A DNA stretch of 6,088 nucleotides. Origin: Defluviitaleaceae bacterium (GTDB taxonomy: Bacteria > Bacillota > Clostridia > Lachnospirales > UBA5962). The stretch covers positions 1 to 6,088 of the forward strand of contig WRFW01000122.1 of assembly GCA_009787435.1 (NCBI GenBank), in the 5' to 3' direction. Positions 1 to 5,174 of this stretch are shown here, one piece after another; position 1 is the stretch's first letter; every line of letters starts with the position of its first letter. Below the pieces are notes generated by a model. The model had not been told where the DNA came from and did no database searches. It was given only the letters and a program-made list of their open reading frames with translations. The position numbers and the translations under genes were made by a program.

Positions 1-10
1 ATTTAAACAT
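1..10 (-). CDS. start of an unidentified gene, cut by the window edge
   Basis: An ATG on the minus strand (10 to 8) begins M-F-K and runs off the window. It is preceded by AAAAGGAG at 31-24, 13 bases upstream, which is a long but workable spacing, and by a plausible promoter at 67-39. Upstream GTG and TTG codons in this leader run into TAA almost at once, so they cannot be the start. Nothing can be said about function. Confidence 0.4.
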
Positions 11-38
11 GATTAATTCAACACTCCTTTTGAATTTT

Positions 39-67
39 ATTGTATCATAGTGCAAAAATTTTTGTAA
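39..67 (-). promoter_or_regulatory. sigma-A-like promoter for the leftmost partial gene
   Basis: On the minus strand, TTACAA (67-62) and TACAAT (44-39) are separated by exactly 17 bases. The -10 matches consensus at five of six positions; the -35 is weaker. It lies between the terminator of the secreted-protein gene and the ribosome binding site of the leftmost gene, so that gene probably has its own transcript. Confidence 0.45.
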
Positions 68-71
68 TATA

Positions 72-91
72 TTTTTGATTAAAATCAAAAA
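72..91. repeat. 9-bp AT-rich inverted repeat
   Basis: TTTTTGATT (72-80) and AATCAAAAA (83-91) form a perfect inverted repeat with a 2-base centre. It overlaps the T-run of the adjacent terminator. It is AT-rich and may be only a by-product of two T-rich runs, or a weak second termination element. Confidence 0.4.
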
Positions 92-122
92 ACAACCGCT
101 CTCTTAGTAAAGAAAGCGATTG
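87..122 (-). terminator. intrinsic terminator of the secreted-protein gene
   Basis: Read on the minus strand, a 13-bp stem (122-110 with 105-93) contains two G-U wobbles and no other mismatches, closes on a 4-base loop, and is followed directly by six T residues (92-87). It begins 19 bases after the stop of the secreted-protein gene. The plus strand has no comparable T-run after the stem, so it acts in one direction. Confidence 0.85.
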
Positions 123-141
123 TAAAAATTAATTTAATTTT

Positions 142-678
142 TTAAAAATCAGAGTCAAAATCAAAAGAATCATTAAACTCTATATCATAGTTAAAGCCAA
201 CTGCAGTTACAAGAGAACTATAATGTGTTACAACACGTGGATTAACCCAAACTCTGCTACCACCCCAAGTATTATGACCAGCAAAATTTCTAGAAATTAA
301 AAGTTTATATCTAACAGTTCTACCTGTATTAGTATTAAATGTGCGACCAACTACTTGGAATCTTGCCCCCGTATTAATTTGACCTTGAGCAGCTGTTGCC
401 GCTGATGTTCTAAAGTGTAAAAGGCTATGATTTGCTCTGCGAACTGTACCCATATTAAAAGCTACTACTTCATCAAAATACTCATACGCTATGTCCTCTT
501 CTAAAAAAGGTAAGTCTAAAAGACCAGCATCTTGAATACGCTCTTGCTCTACTCGGTAAGTTGTTTCTCTTTCTAATTCAGCCGCTCTAACGAAAGTAGG
601 TGCTGCAACAAAGCTAGAAGCTATAATAGGAACTGCAGCTAATTGCAACGCTGCCTTTTTAAAATAAGTTTGTAACAT
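142..678 (-). CDS. secreted protein, SH3b-like domain possible; candidate effector of the peptide system
   Basis: A 178-residue protein that I do not recognise. The start has GAGGAG (694-689) 10 bases upstream. Residues 1-32 look like a Sec signal peptide: K7-K8, a hydrophobic stretch at about 9-30, and a likely V-R-A cleavage site after A32, giving a mature chain of about 146 residues. Residues 33-70 are rich in Glu. Residues 85-150 have a bacterial SH3-like spacing (LLHFRTSAAT..., then GARFQVVG, ending in VWVNPRVV), as in cell-wall-binding SH3b domains, but the match is by eye and weak. The tail (163-178) is acidic and aromatic, ending DFDSDF. There are no cysteines in the mature part. It has a terminator of its own and is divergent from the 19-residue peptide gene across a shared palindrome, which suggests peptide-controlled expression. 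It could be a wall-associated protein, an antagonistic toxin or an adhesin; none of these can be proved here. Confidence 0.85.
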   Translation of the reverse strand: MLQTYFKKAALQLAAVPIIASSFVAAPTFVRAAELERETTYRVEQERIQDAGLLDLPFLEEDIAYEYFDEVVAFNMGTVRRANHSLLHFRTSAATAAQGQINTGARFQVVGRTFNTNTGRTVRYKLLISRNFAGHNTWGGSRVWVNPRVVTHYSSLVTAVGFNYDIEFNDSFDFDSDF

Positions 679-731
679 TTTCTATATTCTCCTCAGTTTA
701 TGTTTTAATTTTATTTTTTTCAAAACTTACC

Positions 732-783
732 CCGCATAGCAAGATTTGAATATGTTCATAAGCTATTGCGGTTAACTTATGAA
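732..783 (-). promoter_or_regulatory. leader of the secreted-protein gene with two competing hairpins
   Basis: On the minus strand TTCATAAG (783-776) can pair with CTTATGAA (762-755), an 8-bp perfect stem. CCGCAATAGC (771-762) can pair with GCTATGCGG (740-732), a 9-bp stem with one bulged A. The second stem uses the loop of the first, so the two exclude each other. The predicted transcript start is near 780, so only the second stem is certain to be wholly in the RNA. The leader of about 100 nt is long compared with the roughly 23-nt leader of the divergent peptide gene. A regulatory role is unproven, and the first repeat could instead be a DNA site. Confidence 0.35.
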
Positions 784-786
784 TTA

Positions 787-807
787 ATTATAACATACCG
801 GCTGTTT
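787..807 (-). promoter_or_regulatory. promoter core of the secreted-protein gene (extended -10)
   Basis: TATAAT on the minus strand (792-787) is a perfect -10, preceded by TGT to give the extended -10 form TGnTATAAT. There is no good -35: the hexamer 17 bases upstream is TGTTAT and falls inside the 30-bp palindrome. A perfect -10 with the -35 replaced by a dyad is typical of activator-dependent promoters. Confidence 0.6.
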
Positions 808-837
808 AAATAACATCAAGAATTCTTGATGTTATTT
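808..837. promoter_or_regulatory. perfect 30-bp palindrome, probable operator shared by two divergent promoters
   Basis: The left half reads AAATAACATCAAGAA and the right half is its exact reverse complement, with no spacer and no mismatch; the centre is between 822 and 823. The flanking -10 boxes start at 792 (minus) and 853 (plus), each exactly 30.5 bases from the centre. With a start site about 7 bases after each -10, the centre lies near -42 for both promoters, where dyad-binding activators often contact polymerase. It is not a convincing terminator because neither side has a T-run beyond the palindrome. The likely ligand is the RNPP-like regulator encoded nearby; this is inferred from position. 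Confidence 0.7.
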
Positions 838-858
838 TGAGCCTAGTTGTGTTACAAT
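838..858 (+). promoter_or_regulatory. promoter core of the 19-residue peptide gene (extended -10)
   Basis: TACAAT at 853-858 with TGT directly upstream forms an extended -10, mirroring the minus-strand promoter of the secreted protein. No recognisable -35 is present; its position falls in the palindrome. The predicted start near 865 gives a leader of about 23 bases ending in the ribosome binding site at 875-879. Confidence 0.6.
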
Positions 859-887
859 AAATAAAATAAAAAATGGAGGTTTGATAA

Positions 888-947
888 ATGTCTAAAATAG
901 TTTTATTTATTCCTTGGAATTTTGAAGATATGCCTACTCACCCTTAG
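888..947 (+). CDS. 19-residue candidate signalling peptide precursor
   Basis: The ORF reads MSKIVLFIPWNFEDMPTHP and ends in TAG. It has GGAGG (875-879) 8 bases before the ATG, an extended -10 at 853-858 and a palindromic site upstream, which is far more expression machinery than a chance ORF would have. Its layout of a basic N-terminus (K3), a hydrophobic core (I4-W10), acidic residues (E13, D14) and a short tail resembles short hydrophobic peptides of Rgg systems, where the mature signal is the C-terminal part and often begins with Asp or Glu. By that analogy the active peptide could be about EDMPTHP; this is a guess. Its last 14 bases overlap the 3' end of the convergent regulator gene. It is unlike any pheromone I can name. 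The alternative is a leaderless peptide acting whole, or a regulatory leader ORF. Confidence 0.7.
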   Translation: MSKIVLFIPWNFEDMPTHP

Positions 948-1920
948 TTAAAATTATGTTGTACTTTTCCTTAGACCACAAAAAAACACTTTCAGCTAAA
1001 TCAAATTTTTCTATGTTAATAAAAAAATCGTAAGATTTTTGAAAAAACTTTTGGGCGTTTTCTAGCTCCCCAATAAGGGAATAAAAACGCCCTTTGTTAT
1101 AATAAAAATACGATATGCTAGCTGTGCTCCTTTGTTGTTTTTCTAAGTTTATTCCCTCATCGCAAAGCTCTAAAATAAGTTTATCTTTCCTGCCTAAATC
1201 AAGCATTTTATTTGACATATTAAAGCATAGGCTAGATAAAACTTTATTTTTATCATCAACGCTCATAGAGTTTCCTGATGAAGCAAGTTTATAAAGAAGT
1301 TCTTCAATTTCAAGAGCTTCTTTTTTCGTATTTAAATAAGCAATCTCTATTAAAATATCGCTTTCCCTCTTATTAATGAAAGATGCCGCTAATTTTTTTA
1401 AATCTACCTTTTTAATTTTCTTATCAAAAATTTTTGGCTGTGTTAGCTGCAAAGATTTAACGAGCAAAGAAAGTGCTTCATCTTTTTTATTTCTATGCCT
1501 TGATAGCAATGCTCCCTCACACAAAAGCAAAGATTGATTAAAGCTAGTATAATTTTTATTATAAAATTTTTCTTTTTGAAGCTCAAAAAGTTTTTCTTCT
1601 GCTTCTATGTATAATTTATCATAAATTAAATTCCAAATCTCTTTAAACTTCATATCAAAGAGGGTGTATTCTTCTTCTAAAAATTCTTTTGTGAATTCTT
1701 CAAGAGAAGTTCCTAGCTTTTTTAAAATAGCGATAAGAATATTCATATTAATCTTTTTCAAATGCCCATTTTCAATACTAGATAATGTTTGAGTTGAACA
1801 AAGCTCATCTTCCCCGCCAACATCACAAATATTTTCAGCAGATATGCCACGCCGAATTCTTAAAACTTTTATTCCATTGCCTATTTTATATGCGTAATTT
1901 TCTAGTGATTCATTTGCCAA
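934..1920 (-). CDS. RNPP/Rgg-like regulator: N-terminal HTH plus C-terminal TPR-like helices
   Basis: This 328-residue cytoplasmic DNA-binding protein has an XRE-type helix-turn-helix at about 13-80 (IKVLRIRRGIS, TQTLSSIENGHL, ILIAILKKLGTSLEEF), with the usual core slightly expanded around residues 31-42. The rest is predicted helical, with a TPR-like unit at about 270-305 (YYNKGRFYSLIGELENAQKF) and another candidate near 135-160. This architecture and length match RNPP-family regulators (Rgg, PlcR, PrgX), which bind imported oligopeptides through the repeat domain and change their action at a palindromic site. The start has a run of six G (1935-1930) 9 bases upstream. The gene converges on the 19-residue peptide ORF with a 14-base overlap, and there is no clear terminator after it. 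Likely targets are the two divergent promoters around the palindrome at 808-837. It could instead be an unrelated XRE-TPR regulator of wider targets. Confidence 0.85.
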   Translation of the reverse strand: MANESLENYAYKIGNGIKVLRIRRGISAENICDVGGEDELCSTQTLSSIENGHLKKINMNILIAILKKLGTSLEEFTKEFLEEEYTLFDMKFKEIWNLIYDKLYIEAEEKLFELQKEKFYNKNYTSFNQSLLLCEGALLSRHRNKKDEALSLLVKSLQLTQPKIFDKKIKKVDLKKLAASFINKRESDILIEIAYLNTKKEALEIEELLYKLASSGNSMSVDDKNKVLSSLCFNMSNKMLDLGRKDKLILELCDEGINLEKQQRSTASISYFYYNKGRFYSLIGELENAQKFFQKSYDFFINIEKFDLAESVFLWSKEKYNIILTKGE

Positions 1921-1940
1921 GACTATACACCCCCTATAAT

Positions 1941-2002
1941 AAATGCTATATTTGCTGAACAGAATGAAAAATAATTTTCAAACTAGCAATATAGCATTTT
2001 TT
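1941..2002. terminator. long imperfect hairpin between the glycolytic operon and the regulator gene
   Basis: Arms at 1941-1956 and 1985-1999 are complementary along 15 pairs with one bulged base, and the intervening loop contains a nested 6-bp stem (TGAAAA/TTTTCA on the minus strand). On the plus strand the stem ends in six T residues (1997-2002), a good intrinsic terminator that would stop antisense transcription crossing the regulator gene. On the minus strand it begins 11 bases after the last small gene of the operon, but the following sequence (ATTATAGG) is only weakly T-rich, so operon termination is possible but less sure. It could also lie in the regulator's leader RNA. Confidence 0.6.
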
Positions 2003-2010
2003 GATTATAT

Positions 2011-2178
2011 TCAATTTTTGTTTAATTTTTCTTTTGCTTCTTTAACTTTTTTCTCCACATAGGCTATAGTTTCTTCATCACACATTGCTTCTAATGATAT
2101 TACCGCCTCTTCTAATGTTTCAGCTTTCTTAACATTATAAAGCATTGATTTTAGAATTGTATGCGTTTCTTTACTCAT
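2011..2178 (-). CDS. 55-residue helical small protein at the end of the glycolytic operon
   Basis: The protein begins MSKETHTILKSMLYNVKKAE and ends KEAKEKLNKN. It is rich in Lys and Glu with one Cys (C33), no signal peptide and no membrane segment, and reads as two helices separated near residues 31-35. The start lies 8 bases after the enolase stop; AGGT of the ribosome binding site overlaps that TAG stop, so translation is probably coupled to eno. A decayed paralogue lies between gpmI and eno, sharing a core AYVEK(K/Q)VK and aligning without gaps over about 40 residues. Two related copies within one operon argue that this is a real gene. I do not recognise the family. Placement suggests a role tied to glycolytic enzymes or their expression, but no function can be assigned. 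Confidence 0.8.
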   Translation of the reverse strand: MSKETHTILKSMLYNVKKAETLEEAVISLEAMCDEETIAYVEKKVKEAKEKLNKN

Positions 2179-2186
2179 AATGCTAC

Positions 2187-3515
2187 CTACTTTTTCAAAT
2201 TATAAAAAGCGTCTATTCCAGGGTATTTTACAACTTCATCTAATTCATGCTCTATTCTTATTAGCTGGTTATATTTTGCTACTCTATCGCTTCTAGCCGG
2301 TGCACCAGTTTTAATTTGACCAGCATTCACTGCAACTGCAATATCTGCAATTGTTGCATCTTCTGTTTCTCCTGAACGGTGGCTTATAACGCAAGTCATC
2401 CCGTTTGTTTTTGCAAGCTCTATAGCTTCAAATGTTTCTGTTAATGAGCCTATTTGGTTAACTTTTATTAAAATAGAGTTGCCTGTTTTTTCGCTTATAC
2501 CACGTTGTAAACGCTCTGTGTTAGTAACGAATAAGTCGTCCCCTACTAGTTGAACTTTAGAGCCTAATTTTTCAGTTAAGAGTTTCCAACCTTTCCAATC
2601 TTCTTCGTCTAAACCATCTTCTATAGAAATTATAGGATATTTTTCAACTAAACTAGCATATAACTCTACCATTTCTTCAGAAGTTCTAGCGATTACTTCT
2701 TTTAAGCCTTTAGCTTGGGATTCACCTTTAAAGTGATATTTACCATCTTTATATAACTCTGTCGCTGCAACATCTAATGCGATTTTAATTTGTTCCCCAG
2801 GTTTATAGCCTGCTTTTTTAATAGCTTCTAAAATAATGTCTAAAACTTCTTCTGGTGTTGCTAAATCTGGTGCAAAGCCACCCTCATCACCAACGCCTGT
2901 GCTTAAACCTTTTTTATGGAGAACTGTTTTTAAATTGTGATAAATTTCAGCCGACCAACGAACAGCTTCTGTAAAAGTTTTAGCACCGACTGGCATTATC
3001 ATAAATTCTTGAAAATCAACTGTGTTATCTGCATGCTCGCCACCATTTAGTATGTTCATCATAGGAACTGGCATAGTTTTAGCGTTGAAGCCGCCTAAGT
3101 ATTGGTATAGGGGCATGTCTAACGCTTCAGCAGCCGCTTTAGCTACAGCCATAGAAACACCTAAAATAGCATTTGCACCTAATTTAGCTTTATTTGGCGT
3201 GCCGTCTAACTCTATCATTTTGTAGTCTATAGTAGCTTGCTCAAGAGCATTTAAGCCTACTATTTCATCAAATATTAAACTATTTACATTTTCCACTGCT
3301 TTTTGAACGCCTTTGCCCAAATAGCGGCTTTTATCGCCATCTCTAAGCTCAACCGCTTCAAAAGCACCAGTGGAAGCACCAGATGGCACAGCTGCACGCC
3401 CAGTGTAGTCGTTTGCTCCGTCTGAAACGACAACTTCAACTTCAACAGTTGGATTGCCACGAGAGTCTAAAATCTCTATTGCGTTTATATCTACTATTTC
3501 TAAAAAACCTTTCAT
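2187..3515 (-). CDS. eno: enolase (phosphopyruvate hydratase)
   Basis: This cytoplasmic enzyme converts 2-phosphoglycerate to phosphoenolpyruvate; in bacteria it can also be found at the cell surface or in RNA-degrading complexes. The 442-residue chain is full length, slightly above the usual 430 or so. Visible motifs include SRGNPTVEVEV (18-28), the mobile loop VPSGASTGAFEAVELRDGD (43-61), NGGEHADN (157-164), catalytic E211 in GDEGGFAPD, magnesium ligands D248, E299 and D326 in ALDVA, SIEDGLDEEDW and LVGDDLFVTN, catalytic K351 in ILIKVNQIGSLTET, and SHRSGETED (378-386). AAGGAG (3530-3525) lies 9 bases before the ATG. A decayed small gene separates it from gpmI, and a promoter-like sequence there may give eno a transcript of its own as well as read-through from tpiA-gpmI. 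The 55-residue gene follows after 8 bases. Confidence 0.98.
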   Translation of the reverse strand: MKGFLEIVDINAIEILDSRGNPTVEVEVVVSDGANDYTGRAAVPSGASTGAFEAVELRDGDKSRYLGKGVQKAVENVNSLIFDEIVGLNALEQATIDYKMIELDGTPNKAKLGANAILGVSMAVAKAAAEALDMPLYQYLGGFNAKTMPVPMMNILNGGEHADNTVDFQEFMIMPVGAKTFTEAVRWSAEIYHNLKTVLHKKGLSTGVGDEGGFAPDLATPEEVLDIILEAIKKAGYKPGEQIKIALDVAATELYKDGKYHFKGESQAKGLKEVIARTSEEMVELYASLVEKYPIISIEDGLDEEDWKGWKLLTEKLGSKVQLVGDDLFVTNTERLQRGISEKTGNSILIKVNQIGSLTETFEAIELAKTNGMTCVISHRSGETEDATIADIAVAVNAGQIKTGAPARSDRVAKYNQLIRIEHELDEVVKYPGIDAFYNLKK

Positions 3516-3537
3516 TAATTGTATCTCCTTTTTTAAT

Positions 3538-3687
3538 TTAGTTATATATTGTTTTTACTTGTTTTTCAACATATGCTACATCTTCTGCGTCCATTGAAGA
3601 AGTTATACGGGCTATCATTTTATCTAATTCTGGAATTTTATTTTCGCTAATTGCTTGAATTGATAGTAAATCAAATTATTTAGCCGT
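3538..3687 (-). pseudogene. decayed paralogue of the 55-residue small gene, between gpmI and eno
   Basis: Reading from 3687 gives ACG-GCT-AAA-TAA and then an open frame of 45 residues (FDLLSIQAIS... to ...EKQVKTIYN) to the stop at 3538-3540. The frame aligns without gaps to the 55-residue protein after eno: AEDVAYVEKQVK against EETIAYVEKKVK, with matching hydrophobic spacing upstream. The ACG overlaps the last A of the gpmI stop (TAACG), exactly where a coupled TAATG start would be expected, so the simplest history is ATG to ACG plus a nonsense change at codon 4. Length from that point (49 codons plus stop) fits the paralogue. An in-frame ATG at codon 24 would leave only 26 residues and has no ribosome binding site. 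Sequencing error or an unusual start (ATT at codon 10) is less likely. Confidence 0.65.
3541..3569 (-). promoter_or_regulatory. possible internal promoter for eno
   Basis: On the minus strand TTGAAA (3569-3564) and TATAAC (3546-3541) are separated by 17 bases; each hexamer matches the sigma-A consensus at five of six positions. The start would fall near 3534, only a few bases ahead of the enolase ribosome binding site at 3530-3525. It lies in the last codons of the decayed small gene. Chance matches are common in AT-rich DNA. Confidence 0.45.
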
Positions 3688-5174
3688 TATATAAGGCTTA
3701 TTCCATCCATTTCTTTGGGCTGCTCTAAATTTAAAAGTTTCAAAACTGTTGGTGCTATATCACAAAGGCGGCCATTTCTAAGCTCAGTGTAAGGTGTATT
3801 AACTAACATAAGCGGAACTGGGTTTGTAGTATGGGCTGTGTGTGGTTCCTTTGTTTCATAATCTATCATTTTATCTGCATTGCCATGGTCTGCACAAATT
3901 AAAAGCTGCCCGCCAATTTTTTTGATTGCTTCATAAACTAAACCAACCCCTCTATCTACTTCTTCTATAGCTTTTATTACAGCGTTTAAATCACCTGTGT
4001 GCCCTACCATATCTGGGTTTGCATAGTTTATTAATATAAAATCATATTTATTTGCTTCTATATTTGAAACTAATTTTTCTGTAACTTCGGGGGCGTTCAT
4101 TTCTGGCTGCAAATCATAAGTAGCAACTTTTGGGCTTGGAACTACTATTCTATCTTCGCCTTTAAAAGGCTCTTCTAAACCACCATTGAAAAAGAAAGTA
4201 ACATGTGGATATTTTTCAGTTTCAGCCATGCGAAGCTGAGCAAGCCCTGCCTTGCTAATTAGTTCACCTAAAGTGTTGCTTAAATTTTGACTAGTGAAAG
4301 CTACTTTTTTATTTTTTATAGCTGGGTCATACTCTGTCATACAGACGAAATTTAATTGTAAACTTTCAGTTAAAGCACGTGTTATTTGCCTTGCTCGGTC
4401 TGGTCTAAAGTTTATAAAAATTACACTATCACCATTTTTAATGCGGCTATCTCCGCATACTAGAGGGCGTATAAATTCATCTGTTATGCCCTCTGAATAT
4501 TTGGCTTTAACTTTTTCTATAAAATCATCTTTTACTTGCTCACCAATGCTATTAACTAAAGCATCATATGCTTCTTTTGTACGTTCTTCTCTGTTGTCTC
4601 TATCCATGCTATAGTAACGCCCTATTACAGTGGCTAAAACACCTATATTTTCAGACAAAGCTTTTTGTAAATTTTCTAAATATTTAACACCACTAGTCGG
4701 GGAGGTATCTCTACCATCTAAAAAAGCATGTACGAACACATTTTTAACATTTTTTTCTTTTGCAAGCTTTAAAATAGCATATAAATGGTCTTCATGGCTA
4801 TGCACGCCGCCATCTGAAAGCAAGCCCATAACGTGTAAACTACGCTCACTATCCGCTTTAACAAGGTCTATAGCTTCATTTAACACTTCATTTTGAAAAA
4901 AATCTCCGTCTGCAATGCTTTTACTAATTCTAGTTAATTCTTGATAAACTACACGCCCTGCACCAATATTAGTATGCCCAACTTCACTATTACCCATTTG
5001 CCCCTCTGGCAAGCCAACATCTAGACCGCTTGCCGAACCATAAGCATGGGGGTAATCATTCCAAAGCTTATCTAAATTTGGTGTTTTCGCCAAATAGATG
5101 GCATTTGCTTCTTTATTGTCCGTTAAACCATATCCGTCTAGTATCATTAAAAGCGTAGGTTTATGCTTTTTCAT
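3687..5174 (-). CDS. gpmI: 2,3-bisphosphoglycerate-independent phosphoglycerate mutase
   Basis: This enzyme interconverts 3- and 2-phosphoglycerate through a phosphoserine intermediate, using two manganese ions and no cofactor. The 495-residue chain is a little shorter than the common length of about 510. The alkaline-phosphatase-fold metal site is complete: D13 in LMILDGYG, nucleophile S63 in GQMGNSEVGHTNIGAGR, D388 and H392 in NPDMVGHTGD, D429 and H430 in CADHGNADK, and H448 in HTAHTTNPVP. The phosphotransfer-domain substrate residues are also present: H125 in DGGVHSHEDH, D153-R155 in FLDGRDTSPTSG, R186 and R192 in IGRYYSMDRDNR, and R257/R260 in NFRPDRAR. The ATG directly follows the tpiA TAG stop (no gap), and its ribosome binding site AAGGAG lies within the last tpiA codons, so the two are translationally coupled. 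Confidence 0.98.
   Translation of the reverse strand: MKKHKPTLLMILDGYGLTDNKEANAIYLAKTPNLDKLWNDYPHAYGSASGLDVGLPEGQMGNSEVGHTNIGAGRVVYQELTRISKSIADGDFFQNEVLNEAIDLVKADSERSLHVMGLLSDGGVHSHEDHLYAILKLAKEKNVKNVFVHAFLDGRDTSPTSGVKYLENLQKALSENIGVLATVIGRYYSMDRDNREERTKEAYDALVNSIGEQVKDDFIEKVKAKYSEGITDEFIRPLVCGDSRIKNGDSVIFINFRPDRARQITRALTESLQLNFVCMTEYDPAIKNKKVAFTSQNLSNTLGELISKAGLAQLRMAETEKYPHVTFFFNGGLEEPFKGEDRIVVPSPKVATYDLQPEMNAPEVTEKLVSNIEANKYDFILINYANPDMVGHTGDLNAVIKAIEEVDRGVGLVYEAIKKIGGQLLICADHGNADKMIDYETKEPHTAHTTNPVPLMLVNTPYTELRNGRLCDIAPTVLKLLNLEQPKEMDGISLI

Noticed and set aside
808..837. The 30-bp palindrome as an intrinsic terminator
   Set aside because: No T-run extends past the palindrome on either strand, and its symmetric placement between two -10 boxes fits an operator far better.
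873..884. A 3-codon ORF (ATG GAG GTT TGA) just ahead of the peptide start
   Set aside because: It is created by the ribosome binding site itself, has no site of its own, and is probably incidental.
2004..2009. TATAAT on the minus strand as the -10 of the regulator promoter
   Set aside because: It is a perfect hexamer, but the -35 position reads AGAAAA and there is no extended -10, so I could not support it as a promoter in such AT-rich sequence.
3022..3225. Plus-strand open frame of 67 codons opposite eno
   Set aside because: It lies wholly antisense to the well-supported enolase gene, has no ribosome binding site worth noting and no recognisable protein features.
4294..4896. Two plus-strand open frames (106 and 88 codons) opposite gpmI
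   Set aside because: They mirror the conserved mutase coding sequence, carry Ser/Lys-rich nonsense composition and have no independent expression signals.
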